Shown: in pieces, positions 10,020 through 20,200 of the stretch | Position numbering within the stretch: position 1 is the stretch's first letter | Layout of the letters: every line of letters starts with the position of its first letter | Origin: Dryomyza anilis | Taxonomy: Eukaryota > Arthropoda > Insecta > Diptera > Dryomyzidae | Assembly (NCBI GenBank): GCA_951804985.1 | Contig: OX638130.1 | Location: 5,690,791-5,754,790 of the forward strand | Direction of reading: 5' to 3' | DNA: 64,000 nucleotides | Notes under the pieces: model-generated | Databases searched by the model: none | The model's input: the letters and a program-made list of their open reading frames with translations, nothing else | Told to the model about the DNA's origin: nothing | Program-made: the position numbers and the translations under genes

Positions 10020-12215
10020 ATTTTTTGGTTTTTAAATTTGCTTACGTTTTGCTTCTGTGTTTTTTTTTGTATTTTGTATTTGTATTTTTATTTTTATTTT
10101 GCTTTTATGTTTCTGTTCAAATTTCGACTGTTTTTGATTTTAAATATATTTTGGTTTTATTTTTTCTTTTTTGCAGTTTTCTGTTTTGTTTTTGTTTTCT
10201 ATTTGTGTTTTCTCTTTTACGTTTGATTTAGTTTTTACTTTTCGTTTGATTTTGTTTTTTTGTGTTTATTTTTGGATTTAAGTTTTTTTTTTGTTTTGTT
10301 TTTATATTGATTTTGTATCTTTGGTTTTATTTTTTTTTGCTTTTGATTTTCTTTTTTTGTTTTTGATTCTTTTGATTTTGTGTCTTTGGATATATGTATT
10401 TTCATTTTTGCTTTTGATTTTTTTCGTTTGATGTTGTTTTTGCTTTTGTTTTTCTTTTGTGTTTTTCAATTAAACGTTTTTGCTTTTGTTTTGTGTTTTA
10501 GCTTATCTTTTGGTTTTTGACTTTGCTTTGTGCTTCAATTTTGGGTTTTTGCTTTTGTTAAATTTGTGCATTTGATTTTGTGTTTTTACTATTTGTTTTA
10601 TGTTGTTGTTTTTGCTTTGATTGTATTTTTCTTTTTTGTTATTGTGTTTTTTGGTTTTTTTTGCAGTTTTGTTTTTGTTTTCAATTTGTGTTTTCTTCTT
10701 TTTCGTTTGATTTAGTTTTTATTTTCCGTTTAATTTTGTTTTTCTGTGTTTATTTTTGGATTTACGTTTATTAATTTTTTATTTTGTTTTTATATTGATT
10801 TTGTAGATTTGGTTTTATTTTTATTTTTGCTTTTGATTTTTTTTTGTTTTTGTTTCTTTTGATTTTGTGTCTTTGGACATATTTTCATTTTTGCTTTCGA
10901 TTTTTTTTTCGTTTGATGTTGTTTTTGCTTTGGGGTTTTTTTGTGTTTTTCTATTTTTTATTTTTGTGTTTTTACTTTTGCATTTTTGCTTTTGTTGTTG
11001 TGTTTTAGCTTCTATTTTGGTTTTTTACTTTGTTTTGTGCTTTAATTTTTGATTTTTGCCTTTGTTCAATTTTTGCTTTTATTTTGTGTTTTTACCTTTT
11101 TGGTTATATCGTTGTTTTTGCTTGTGTTTTTATTTTTTGTTATTGTGTTTTTGCTTTCGTTTCTGTGTTTTACTTTTGTTTCATTTTTGAGTTTGCTGGT
11201 ATTTTTGCTTTCTTTAGGTGTTTTTGCTGTCATTTGGTGTTTTTGCTTTTTATTATTTGGTTGTTTTGATGTGTTTTTAGTTATCTTGCTTTTGTTTTTG
11301 TGTTTTGGTTCCTGTTTTTTTTGTGTTTTTGATTTTGTTATTGCTGTTTTCTATTTGGCTTTGTATTTTTTATATTTGTGTATGTGTTTTTGTTTTTACT
11401 TTTGTGTATTTGATTTTGCTTCGTAATTGTTTTTTTTATTTTTTTTTATTATTACTTTTGTTTACTTTTTATGTTTTTGTTTTTGATTTTGCTGGTGTTT
11501 TATTTTTCTTTACGTGTTTTTGCTGTCATTTGGTGTTTTTGGTTTTTTTATTTTTTTGGTTGTTTTGATGTGTTTTTTTATCTTTTTTTTGTATTTTTTT
11601 GTGTTTTGGTTTCTGTTTTATTGTGTTTTTGATTTTGTTGTTGCTGTTTTCTATTTGCCTTTGTATTTTTGCGTTTGTTTTTTAAAATTTGCTTATGTGT
11701 TTTTGTTTTTACTTTTGTGTATTTGATTTTGTTTTGTATTTGTATTTGTGTTTGTGATTTTTTCTTATTTTTACTTTTTATGTTTTTGATTTTGCTGTTG
11801 TTTTTGTGTTTTTGCATAAGTTTTATGCTTTTGCTATTGTTTTTATTTTATATTATTGTTGTGGTATAATTTTTTTGTATTTGAGTTTTTTGTTTCATGT
11901 TCGTAGCTGTTGTAATTGCTGAGTTATATCGTTATCTAGCTTTTGTTTTTGTGTATTTGGTTTCAGTTTTTTGTTTTTATATTTTTGACTTTGTTGTTGC
12001 TGTTTTCTATTTGCCTTTGTATTTTTGAGTTTGTTTTTTTTTTTTATATTTGCTTCTGTGTTTTTGTTTCTACTTTTGTGTATTTGATTTTGTATTCGTA
12101 TTTATGTTCCTGAGTTTTTTTTTTTTACTTTGTATGTTTTTATTTTCGTGTTTTTGGATTTTGCTGTTGTTATTGTGTTTTATAATTTTTTTTTTGTATT
12201 TGAGTTTTGTTTCAT
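10020..12215 (+). repeat. 2.2-kb T/G-only low-complexity tract
   Basis: The plus strand is built almost only from TTTTTG, TTTTGTTTTTG, GATTTTGTG and GTGTTTTTGC words, with few A and very few C. Two internal segments, around 11170-11420 and 11480-11720, look like diverged duplicates because both contain GTCATTTGGTGTTTTTG followed by CTATTTGSCTTTGTATTTTT. The many overlapping ORFs encode F/C/L/V-only peptides and are artefacts of base composition. Confidence 0.85.
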
Positions 12216-12239
12216 GTTCGTAGTTGTTGTAATTGCTGA

Positions 12240-12430
12240 GTTATATCGTCTTAAAAGTTTAGGTTATATGGGAGGTAACACTCCCCTTGTCCAATCCCGC
12301 CCATATGTAGCCTATGTCTCTCTCCGGATTCTCGTGCAAAGTTTTAGTCAAATCGGTTCAACGACTTAGGCGTGATGCTAGAATAAACAGACGGACGTTA
12401 ACGTTTCGTAGGCGTTTATTCTATGACGGA
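12240..12430 (+). repeat. Fragment of the 7.3-7.9 kb dispersed repeat family
   Basis: TTAGGTTATATGGGAGGTAA, CCTTGTCCAATCCCGCCC and CAAATCGGTTCAACGACTTA form a short copy related to the GC-rich part of the 7.25-8.16 kb repeats. It is noncoding. Confidence 0.5.
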
Positions 12431-12529
12431 CCGTAGGTGTGCCATCAATGACGGAGTTTTGATTCCGTTTGTGACTAGGCTTCAATATTTTTTTTACCCG
12501 AGTTCAGGAGGATTTCATTGTCTATTGCC

Positions 12530-12910
12530 TATTTTTAAATGATTTAATGAAAATTTTTCCACATCAGTGCCTGATTCAAAACGTGACGCTATTCAAAGTG
12601 GCTATCCTGATCAGGTTACCTTATCAAGGTTCCTGATCTTACCCTGATCGTACCCTTATCCTAACCTAATATCATTAGAAGTATGTTTAAATTCTTCTGA
12701 AAGGATTACCCTAGTCGAGGATCATTTCAGGTGGTCTTTGGTAGGGATGCCTTATCGTATTCTGATCAAATAAGGCTAACCTAACCAATTTCCGTTCGGA
12801 ATGTTAAACATTTTAATTATTTGAATTTATTTTTATTTATTAGAATATCTTATTAGATTAATTTTGTTATACGAATTTTATTATTATCATAAAATATAAT
12901 GAAGTTTTTT
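12530..12910. repeat. Dispersed ~280-bp repeat, copy 2
   Basis: Nearly identical by eye to 8330-8615 in the same orientation. It extends further left (CAGTGCCTGATTCAAAACGT), where it matches the relative at 34.6 kb (CAGTGCCTGATTTAAAACAT). The family is therefore longer than 380 bp, and copy 1 is cut at its left end. Confidence 0.75.
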
Positions 12911-14149
12911 TTATACATACATATAAGGATTTTAATAATACCTTTAGATAATACATTTAGATTGGCTTCAGATCAGATTTCTTTATATTTTTCGTAAAGA
13001 ATGGATCTGGTTTTCTTATGTGGTTTTTAAATTAGGCTAACTGGACCCTTATGAGGGTCGTAGTCAGTGATGCAAACTAGAGGGGAATTCCCCAATTTGT
13101 GGAGAATTTTTGTCTTAGGGCCGTTTTCACAAACTTCGGTTAAGAACTAACTGCCACTTTAACTCAGAGTTACCAATAGAATATATGGAATTGAAACACT
13201 TAACTGGATATTGAACTATGGGACAGAAGCTTAGTCTAGCTCGCCGAAAATCCGAAATTAAAATTTGTTGCATAAAGTTTAAAAATATTGTTATTTCATT
13301 AATAATTAATGACAACCTAGAGAACAAACAAAGTATGATACACCCTAATGAAAAAATCCTTCTGTAGGCTTGCTTAAATTGAAAAAATTAAACAAGTGCA
13401 TTTCAAGAAATAAAAATGGGTTACATTAAAACTGTCATAGCTCTTTCAATATGTAGTCCACATGCAGATTGTTAGTTTTATATTATTGGGAATTGAGAGA
13501 ACTATCATCTTGTGTATCAAATCGCCAGAGCGGTGTAATTTTACAAAAATTCAAAACAAATGCAAAATAAAAGTTTGAAATTTTAAACACGCGCCAAATT
13601 TAACACATTCGTAATTTTAGCGCGACTTTTTTTTCATACAAATAAAAAAAGCGTGATAAAAATCAACAATTAGAAAACAAATTTCAAAATCCACCCACAT
13701 TTTTATATTAAAAAAAAAACAAACAGATAATGAGACGATTTATATGTTTAGGATGATGGGAATCCATATGTTTTATTTCGAACGGTGTTTGAATAACTGA
13801 AAGACATTTGGCATTTGATGAACGGTGAATTGTATGTTGATTTTTTTTCTATGTAGAAGCTACCTGTTTAATTTATCATGTCCATGACTTTTATAGAATT
13901 TTAAGCGATTTCCAAGAAGACATAAATAATGTTGATGATTGGTGGTGTCGAAGAATGAGACGGATGCGGATAAGAGCTAATTATACACGAGGTATGTCAA
14001 TGAATGATTAATAGGTTGGTATTTTACAAGAAAATCAAAGGTCATTTAAAAAGGGTAAAAGTACGACAAGGTCATAAAAAGAAAATGCATTTATAGAAAT
14101 TATACAAAAATTAATATTTATTCAAAGTATTCGATAGGTTAACAAATTA
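12911..14149. other. AT-rich intergenic DNA with one repeat fragment
   Basis: The word CTATGGGACAGAAGCTTAGT at about 13217, with its flanks, recurs in reverse complement at about 43395-43430, so 13196-13280 is a repeat fragment. The rest is unique AT-rich DNA. No gene was recognised. Confidence 0.5.
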
Positions 14150-14155
14150 TTTATT
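14150..14155 (-). promoter_or_regulatory. Putative polyadenylation signal of the MADF-BESS gene
   Basis: AATAAA on the minus strand lies 25 nt past the TAG stop of the MADF-BESS gene. The distance is short but possible. It is a candidate only, because the region is AT-rich. Confidence 0.4.
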
Positions 14156-14180
14156 TTATAGTTATTTATGATATTTAAAA

Positions 14181-15340
14181 CTATTTTATATAGTAGTCCG
14201 TATTAACTTCGGTGACTTCGGTGTTCTCATTGATTTTCACCGAATTCCGATGCAAGGTACCCAATTTGGCCTCGAAAAAAATATCATCGATCGCTTTCTT
14301 CGCATAGATCTTTTGCTCCTCGCTAAGATCGCGGTACTGCAGCGCCCAACATTGACCATAAATCATGGCCTCATCGGTGGTCATGCCGGTCTGATTGCTA
14401 GAGACCTCGTAAAACTCACGAGCACGTTTTAGGGTGCTCACGGACGATGAAGAGCAGGCAGGTTGATTCAACTCATGCGATTCATGCAAACCATGCGGCG
14501 TTTGATTTAAATCATGCGATTGCAGTACATTATGCGATTGATTCAAATCAGGCGTCTGATATAAACTATGCGGTTCATTGAGAAGACTATGTGCTTGATG
14601 TAGCTGTGCTTGTGTTTGATTCAGATTTGACTTTTGAGTGAGATTTTGATTTGCCGTGAGAGTCTGTTCATAGTTGAGTGTGTGATCGAACTGTTAAAAA
14701 ATAATTATTTTTATATAAATATAAATGTTTTAATTATAATACTTACACTTTTTGTATCTATATCGACATCGGCATCTTCGTCCAAATCATTTTCATCCGG
14801 AAAAAATTCCTCAACAATATCCGCCTCATCCTCCATCGATGATAATATGCTCTCATTCTCGTGCCGCTCCTCTTGTTCACTCTCCTCTTCCTCGCCATCA
14901 CCCATATCGTTCAGAAATGACAGATATTCAAAGCACCACCATTGTGGTATATATTCGATCTCCGTTTGTCCAGCATCCAGCGCTTGCTGATTATTACGTA
15001 TACGTTTTAGTTCGCGTCGATAACACGAACGCAAACTATTGATTTTTTTCTTGACCATCTCAACATCGGCTTCCGGATAGATTATTCGCAAACGCACCGC
15101 CATCTCTTTGTAGGCGATTTTCTTGCGTTGTCGATCTTTATAGATTTCATTTTTAACATTCCATAGCGCGGGGCGTGATTTGTAGAGCTTTATGAATGAG
15201 ATCCAAAAACGACGCTCACGTGTTTTGTTCATCATGCTGCTGTGCACTGTGCAGGCTCGCGTGCTACTGCAGGATGGGACGCACGTGGTGCGAAGACGAG
15301 GCGAGGCGAGAGAATTGTCGTCGTCGCGCGAGTGTGTCAT
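14181..15340 (-). CDS. MADF-BESS domain protein (two exons)
   Basis: Exon 1 is 15340-14747 and exon 2 is 14690-14181. The 56-nt intron (14746-14691) has a GTAAGT donor and an AACAG acceptor, phase 0, giving 367 residues. Residues about 47-145 are a MADF domain, a Myb-like DNA-binding fold: FIKLYKSRPALW at the start, the basic helix VKKKINSLRSCYRRELKR in the middle and WWCFEYLSFL at the end. Next is a strongly acidic stretch (about 146-198). Exon 2 opens with repeated NQ/H-rich words such as LNQSH and LNQTP, and residues about 305-344 form a BESS motif ending DIFFEAKLGTL. Drosophila relatives such as Adf-1 and Stonewall act as sequence-specific or chromatin regulators. Translation may start instead at the Met pair encoded from 15235, just before the MADF domain, because the first 35 residues are GC-rich and look unlike a domain. 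Its target is unknown. Confidence 0.88.
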
Positions 15341-16150
15341 GCAAGTATGACAATGACAAAGTGCCGTTAACGTTAAGTTTGCGCAAACAACGTGGTTGCT
15401 TCGAACATGTTTGAGCAGAGAGATACAGTTAGAAAATTCTGTACGTCACAATGCTGTAATATTATTTAATAGGTGGGGAGTATGCGATTTGGAAGCCTAA
15501 AAATAATAAAAAAAATTGTATCGGATAGCCAAATACATATTTTTTCAAAAACTACTTTTCTAAGTTTGTTCATAAATATTTTAAAAAGTATTTGATGAAT
15601 TTTAAAAATTAAAAATCGATTTAGAAACGACTGCGACTTTTTGATACGAATAAGTCTGAATAAAACTAAGTCTAACGCAAATTAATTTACGATGTGATTT
15701 CGTTATGATTTCTAAATTACTATATTTATTAAATTATGATTTTGAAAACTAAGGTTTTAAAATTATTTCAACAATTAAAATTTTGGATTTGCTTAATATC
15801 CAAACTTATCAAAGTATTCAAAAATATTTTATGGAAATTAATGAGTTTTTCTTAAAAATTGTGAATATACTACACTCAGAAAAAATACTATAAAATCAAT
15901 AGTTTTTTGCTATTAAAATCAGTCAATAGGTTTAACTATTATTTTAATGGGTAAATACCATTAAATACTACAAAATACTATTAAATTATTTTTGTGTTTA
16001 TATGAAAATATTTATTTTTGAATACTATTGAATCAATAACTGTCCAATTTTAATAGAATTTTGTATAGAATTGTAGGATATTTTAAATGTTTACAAAAAA
16101 TTAAAACTAAATTGTTTCTGGTTTTAATTTTTAATTTAAAATTGAATTTT
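15341..16150. other. Upstream region of the MADF-BESS gene, then AT-rich DNA
   Basis: The first ~130 bp are less AT-rich and are the likely promoter and 5' leader of the MADF-BESS gene, although no TATA box was recognised. Beyond that the DNA is AT-rich. ACACTCAGAAAAAATACT near 15872 resembles the ACACT-start inverted ends of the elements at 25.8 and 34.15 kb, but no right end was found. Confidence 0.45.
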
Positions 16151-16152
16151 CA

Positions 16153-16260
16153 ATACCGTCGTTGTAGTCACCAAATACATTTTTATGAAAATCTTAAATT
16201 TCAACTTTGTTAGTCATTATTACAAAAAGTAATTGAGTAATTGAGTAATTCTACAACGAA
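16153..16260. mobile_element. Degenerate copy of the 54.8-kb MITE family
   Basis: CGTCGTTGTAGTCACCAAAT with ATACATTTTTATG resembles the left end of the MITE at 54785-55014. TCTACAACGAAG closes the copy at about 16250. The internal part is diverged. Confidence 0.45.
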
Positions 16261-16947
16261 GAAATGATTTGAATTACTTTCGTGATATTGGGGCAAATTT
16301 TACAAATTACCTCTTTTATTATAATGGTTTTAGAAAAGTGAGATTTCATTGCAATTTCAAAAACAAAGACTTTAATATTATTTTAAAAATATGATTTTGG
16401 ATATGTTGCAGTACATGCAAAGATTCCACTATGATTTCGAAAACTAAGATTTCAATATATTTTCAAAATTACGATTTTGGTTAAGATGTAGCTCAAACAT
16501 ACCAAAATATTCAAAAATCCTGAATTGAAATTGCTGAGTTTTTCTTAAACGTTATCAATTCAAGTGATCATTTTTATTTTTGAAAAATCAGAAGCAGAAT
16601 TGAAAATTTTAAATTGAGATTCCTAAAAGTTGAAATAAAATTGTTATTTATGAAAATAGAGTTTTCAATATAATTTCAAAAATTCAGATATCAATATGAT
16701 TTCAAAAATTGCGATTTCTATATGAATGTTAAAATTGAAATTATGAATATGAGAAGCTTAATCATACAGAAATTTTAAAAATCTTGGTACATTTTTTAAA
16801 ATATTACCAAAATTATTACCGAATTGGAATTTATTAAGTATTAATTATAAATACAATTTTTGAACGATTTGTATACATTGGAATATATGATACTCAATAA
16901 GATTTTTCCAAAGGGCATCCATACATCATCAAATTTTTCATATAATT
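16261..16947. other. AT-rich intergenic DNA, no gene seen
   Basis: The sequence is diverged, AT-rich and weakly repetitive, with words such as GATTTCAAAAATT and ATTTCAATATGATTT. No coding frame or RNA gene was recognised. Confidence 0.5.
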
Positions 16948-17284
16948 CGAAGCCATTTATTTTAAAAAGTTCGATTGTTAGTTTGTATTATCTTCTGAAT
17001 AACCATAAATCTATTTCTCTTTTAACATAAGATATATAATACTCAAAAATTAATTCATCAATAGTCTAAAAAAATAAATATTTTTCAAGTTTAAATCCAA
17101 ATATCTGGAAAACAAATAAGAATATTTGCATTATTTTTTATATTAAAATGTATCTTGTCGATGTAAATAAAAATTATTTACTTCTTTTTTTAAAAACATA
17201 TTTGAAAAGTTATAAAACTTTTGTATGTTAAAAACGGCACAAAATTTCGATTGTAATTTTCTAATTCTATAATATTCTCGACAA
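16948..17284. repeat. Left-flanking copy of the ~370-bp satellite
   Basis: It matches the copies at 23.89-25.69 kb in order and orientation: TTAGTTTGTATTATCTTCTG, TAGTCTAAAAAAAT, TTTTTCAAGTTTAAATCCAA, AACGGCACAAAATTTCGATT and ATATTCTCGACA. The 149-bp array begins directly at its right end, so the younger satellite sits inside the older one. Confidence 0.8.
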
Positions 17285-20200
17285 GAGAAATCGGCTGATT
17301 AGTTAAGACTTTCTTAAAACCTTCATATCTTCTAAACGGAGCGTCGTAGAGGGGTCAAAGTTGGCATATTTTATTGTGATTTCAAAGTAGATTAATTATG
17401 GAAAAATTCAGTAAATTCGGTTCAGAGGTCCTAGAGAAATCGGCTGATTAGTTAAGACTTTCTTAAAACCTTCATATCTTCTAAACGGAGCGTCGTAGAG
17501 GGGTCAAAGTTGGCACAATTTTTAAAATATTTAAAATCGATTTTTGAAATTAAAATTTCTTAAATCTTTCATGTCTTCTAAACGGAGCGTCGTAGAGGGG
17601 TCAAAGTTGGCATATTTTATTGTGATTTCAAAGTAGATTAATTATGGAAAAATTCAGTAAATTCGGTTCAGAGGTCCTAGAGAAATCGGATGATTAGTTA
17701 AGACTTTCTTAAAACCTTCATATCTTCTAAACGGAGCGTCGTAGAGGGGTCAAAGTTGGCATATTTTATTGTGATTTCAAAGTAGATTAATTATGGAAAA
17801 ATTCAGTAAATTCGGTTCAGAGATCCTAGAGAAATCTGCTGATTAGTTAAGACTTTCTTAAAACCTTCATATCTTCTAAAATTCAGTAAATTCGGTTCAG
17901 AGGTCCTAGAGAAATCGGCTGATTAGTTAAGACTTTCTTAAAACCTTCATATCTTCTAAACGGAGCGTCGTAGAGGGGTCAAAGTTGGTATATTTTATTG
18001 TGATTTCAAAGTAGATTAATTATGGAAAAATTCAGTAAATTCGGTTCAGAGGTCCTAGAGAAATCGGATGATTAGTTAAGACTTTCTTAAAACCTTCATA
18101 TCTTCTAAACGGAGCGTCGTAGAGGGGTCAAAGTTGGTATATTTTATTGTGATTTCAAAGTAGATTAATTATGGAAAAATTCAGTAAATTCGGTTCAGAG
18201 GTCCTAGAGAAATCGGATGATTAGTTAAGACTTTCTTAAAACCTTCATATCTTCTAAACGGAGCGTCGTAGAGGGGTCAAAGTTGGCATATTTTATTGTG
18301 ATTTCAAAGTAGATTAATTATGGAAAAATTCAGTAAATTCGGTTCAGAGGTCCTAGAGAAATCGGCTGATTAGTTAAGACTTTCTTAAAACCTTCATATC
18401 TTCTAAACGGAGCGTCGTAGAGGGGTCAAAGTTGGCATATTTTATTGTGATTTCAAAGTAGATTAATTATGGAAAAATTCAGTAAATTCGGTTCAGAGGT
18501 CCTAGAGAAATCGGCTGATTAGTTAAGACTTCCTTAAAACCTTCATATCTTCCAAACGGAGCGTCGTAGAGGGGTCAAAGTTGGCATATTTTATTGTGAT
18601 TTCAAAGTAGATTAATTATGGAAAAATTCAGTAAATTCGGTTCAGAGGTCCTAGAGAAATCGGCTGATTAGTTAAGACTTTCTTAAAACCTTCATATCTT
18701 CTAAACGGAGCGTCGTAGAGGGGTCAAAGTTGGCATATTTTATTGTGATTTCAAAGTAGATTAATTATGGAAAAATTCAGTAAATTCGGTTCAGAGGTCC
18801 TAGAGAAATCGGCTGATTAGTTAAGACTTTCTTAAAACCTTCATATCTTCTAAACGGAGCGTCGTAGAGGGGTCAAAGTTGGCATATTTTATTGTGATTT
18901 CAAAGTAGATTAATTACGGAAAAATTCAGTAAATTCGGTTCAGAGGTCCTAGAGAAATCGGCTGATTAGTTAAGACTTTCTTAAAACCTTCATATCTTCT
19001 AAACGGAGCGTCGTAGAGTGGTCAAAGTTTGCATATTTAATTGTGATTTAAAAGTAGATTAATTATGGAAAAATTCAGTAAATTCGGTTCAGAGGTCCTA
19101 GAGAAATCGGCTGATTAGTTAAGACTTTCTTAAAACCTTCATATCTTCTAAACGGAGCGTCGTAGAGGGGTCAAAGTTGGCATATTTTATTGTGATTTCA
19201 AAGTAGATTAATTATGGAAAAATTCAGTAAATTCGGTTCAGAGGTCCTAGAGAAATCGGATGATTAGTTAAGACTTTCTTAAAACCTTCATATCTTCCAA
19301 ACGGAGCGTCGTAGAGGGGTCAAAGTTGGCACAATTTTTAAAATATTTAAAATCGATTTTTGAAATTAAAATTTCTTAAATCTTTCATATCTTCTAAACG
19401 AAGCGTCGTAGAGGGGTCAAAGTTGGCATATTTTATTGTGATTTCAAAGTAGATTAATTATGGAAAAATTCAGTAAATTCGGTTCAGAGGTCCTAGAGAA
19501 ATCGGATGATTAGTTAAGACTTTCTTAAAACCTTCATATCTTCCAAACGGAGCGTCGTAGAGGGGTCAAAGTTGGCACAATTTTTAAAATATTTAAAATC
19601 GATTTTTGAAATTAAAATTTCTTAAATCTTTCATATCTTCTAAACGGAGCGTCGTAGATTGGTCAAAGTTGGCATATTTTATTGTGATTTTAAAGTAGAT
19701 TAATTATGGAAAAATTCAGTAAATTCGGTTCAGAGGTCCTAGAGAAATCGGATGATTAGTTAAGACTTTCTTAAAACCTTCATATCTTCGGTTCCGAGGT
19801 CCTAGAGAAATCGGATGATTAGTTAAGACTTTCTTAAAACCTCCATATCTTCTAAACGGAGCGTCGTAGAGGGGTCAAAGTTGGAATATTTTATTGTGAT
19901 TTAAAAGTAGATTAATTATGGAAAAATTCAGTAAATTCGGTTCAGAGGTCCTAGAGAAATCGGCTGATTAGTTAAGACTTTCTTAAAACCTTCATATCTT
20001 CTAAACGGAGCGTCGTAGAGGGGTCAAAGTTGGCATATTTTATGGTGATTTCAAAGTAGTTTAATTATGGAAAAATTCAGTAAATTTGGTTCAGAGGTCC
20101 TAGAGAAATCTGCTGATTAGTTAAGACTTTCTTAAAACCTTCATATCTTCTAAACGGAGCGTCGTAGAGGGGTCAAAGTTTGCACAATTTTTAAAAAATA

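Noticed and set aside
9580..12369. Many overlapping plus-strand frames resembling membrane proteins
   Set aside because: They are translations of T/G-only low-complexity DNA in all three frames and contain almost only F, L, V, C and Y.
14634..15414. Plus-strand frames of 72-118 codons
   Set aside because: They are antisense shadows of the MADF-BESS gene, rich in Ser, His and Pro because the gene encodes acidic runs.
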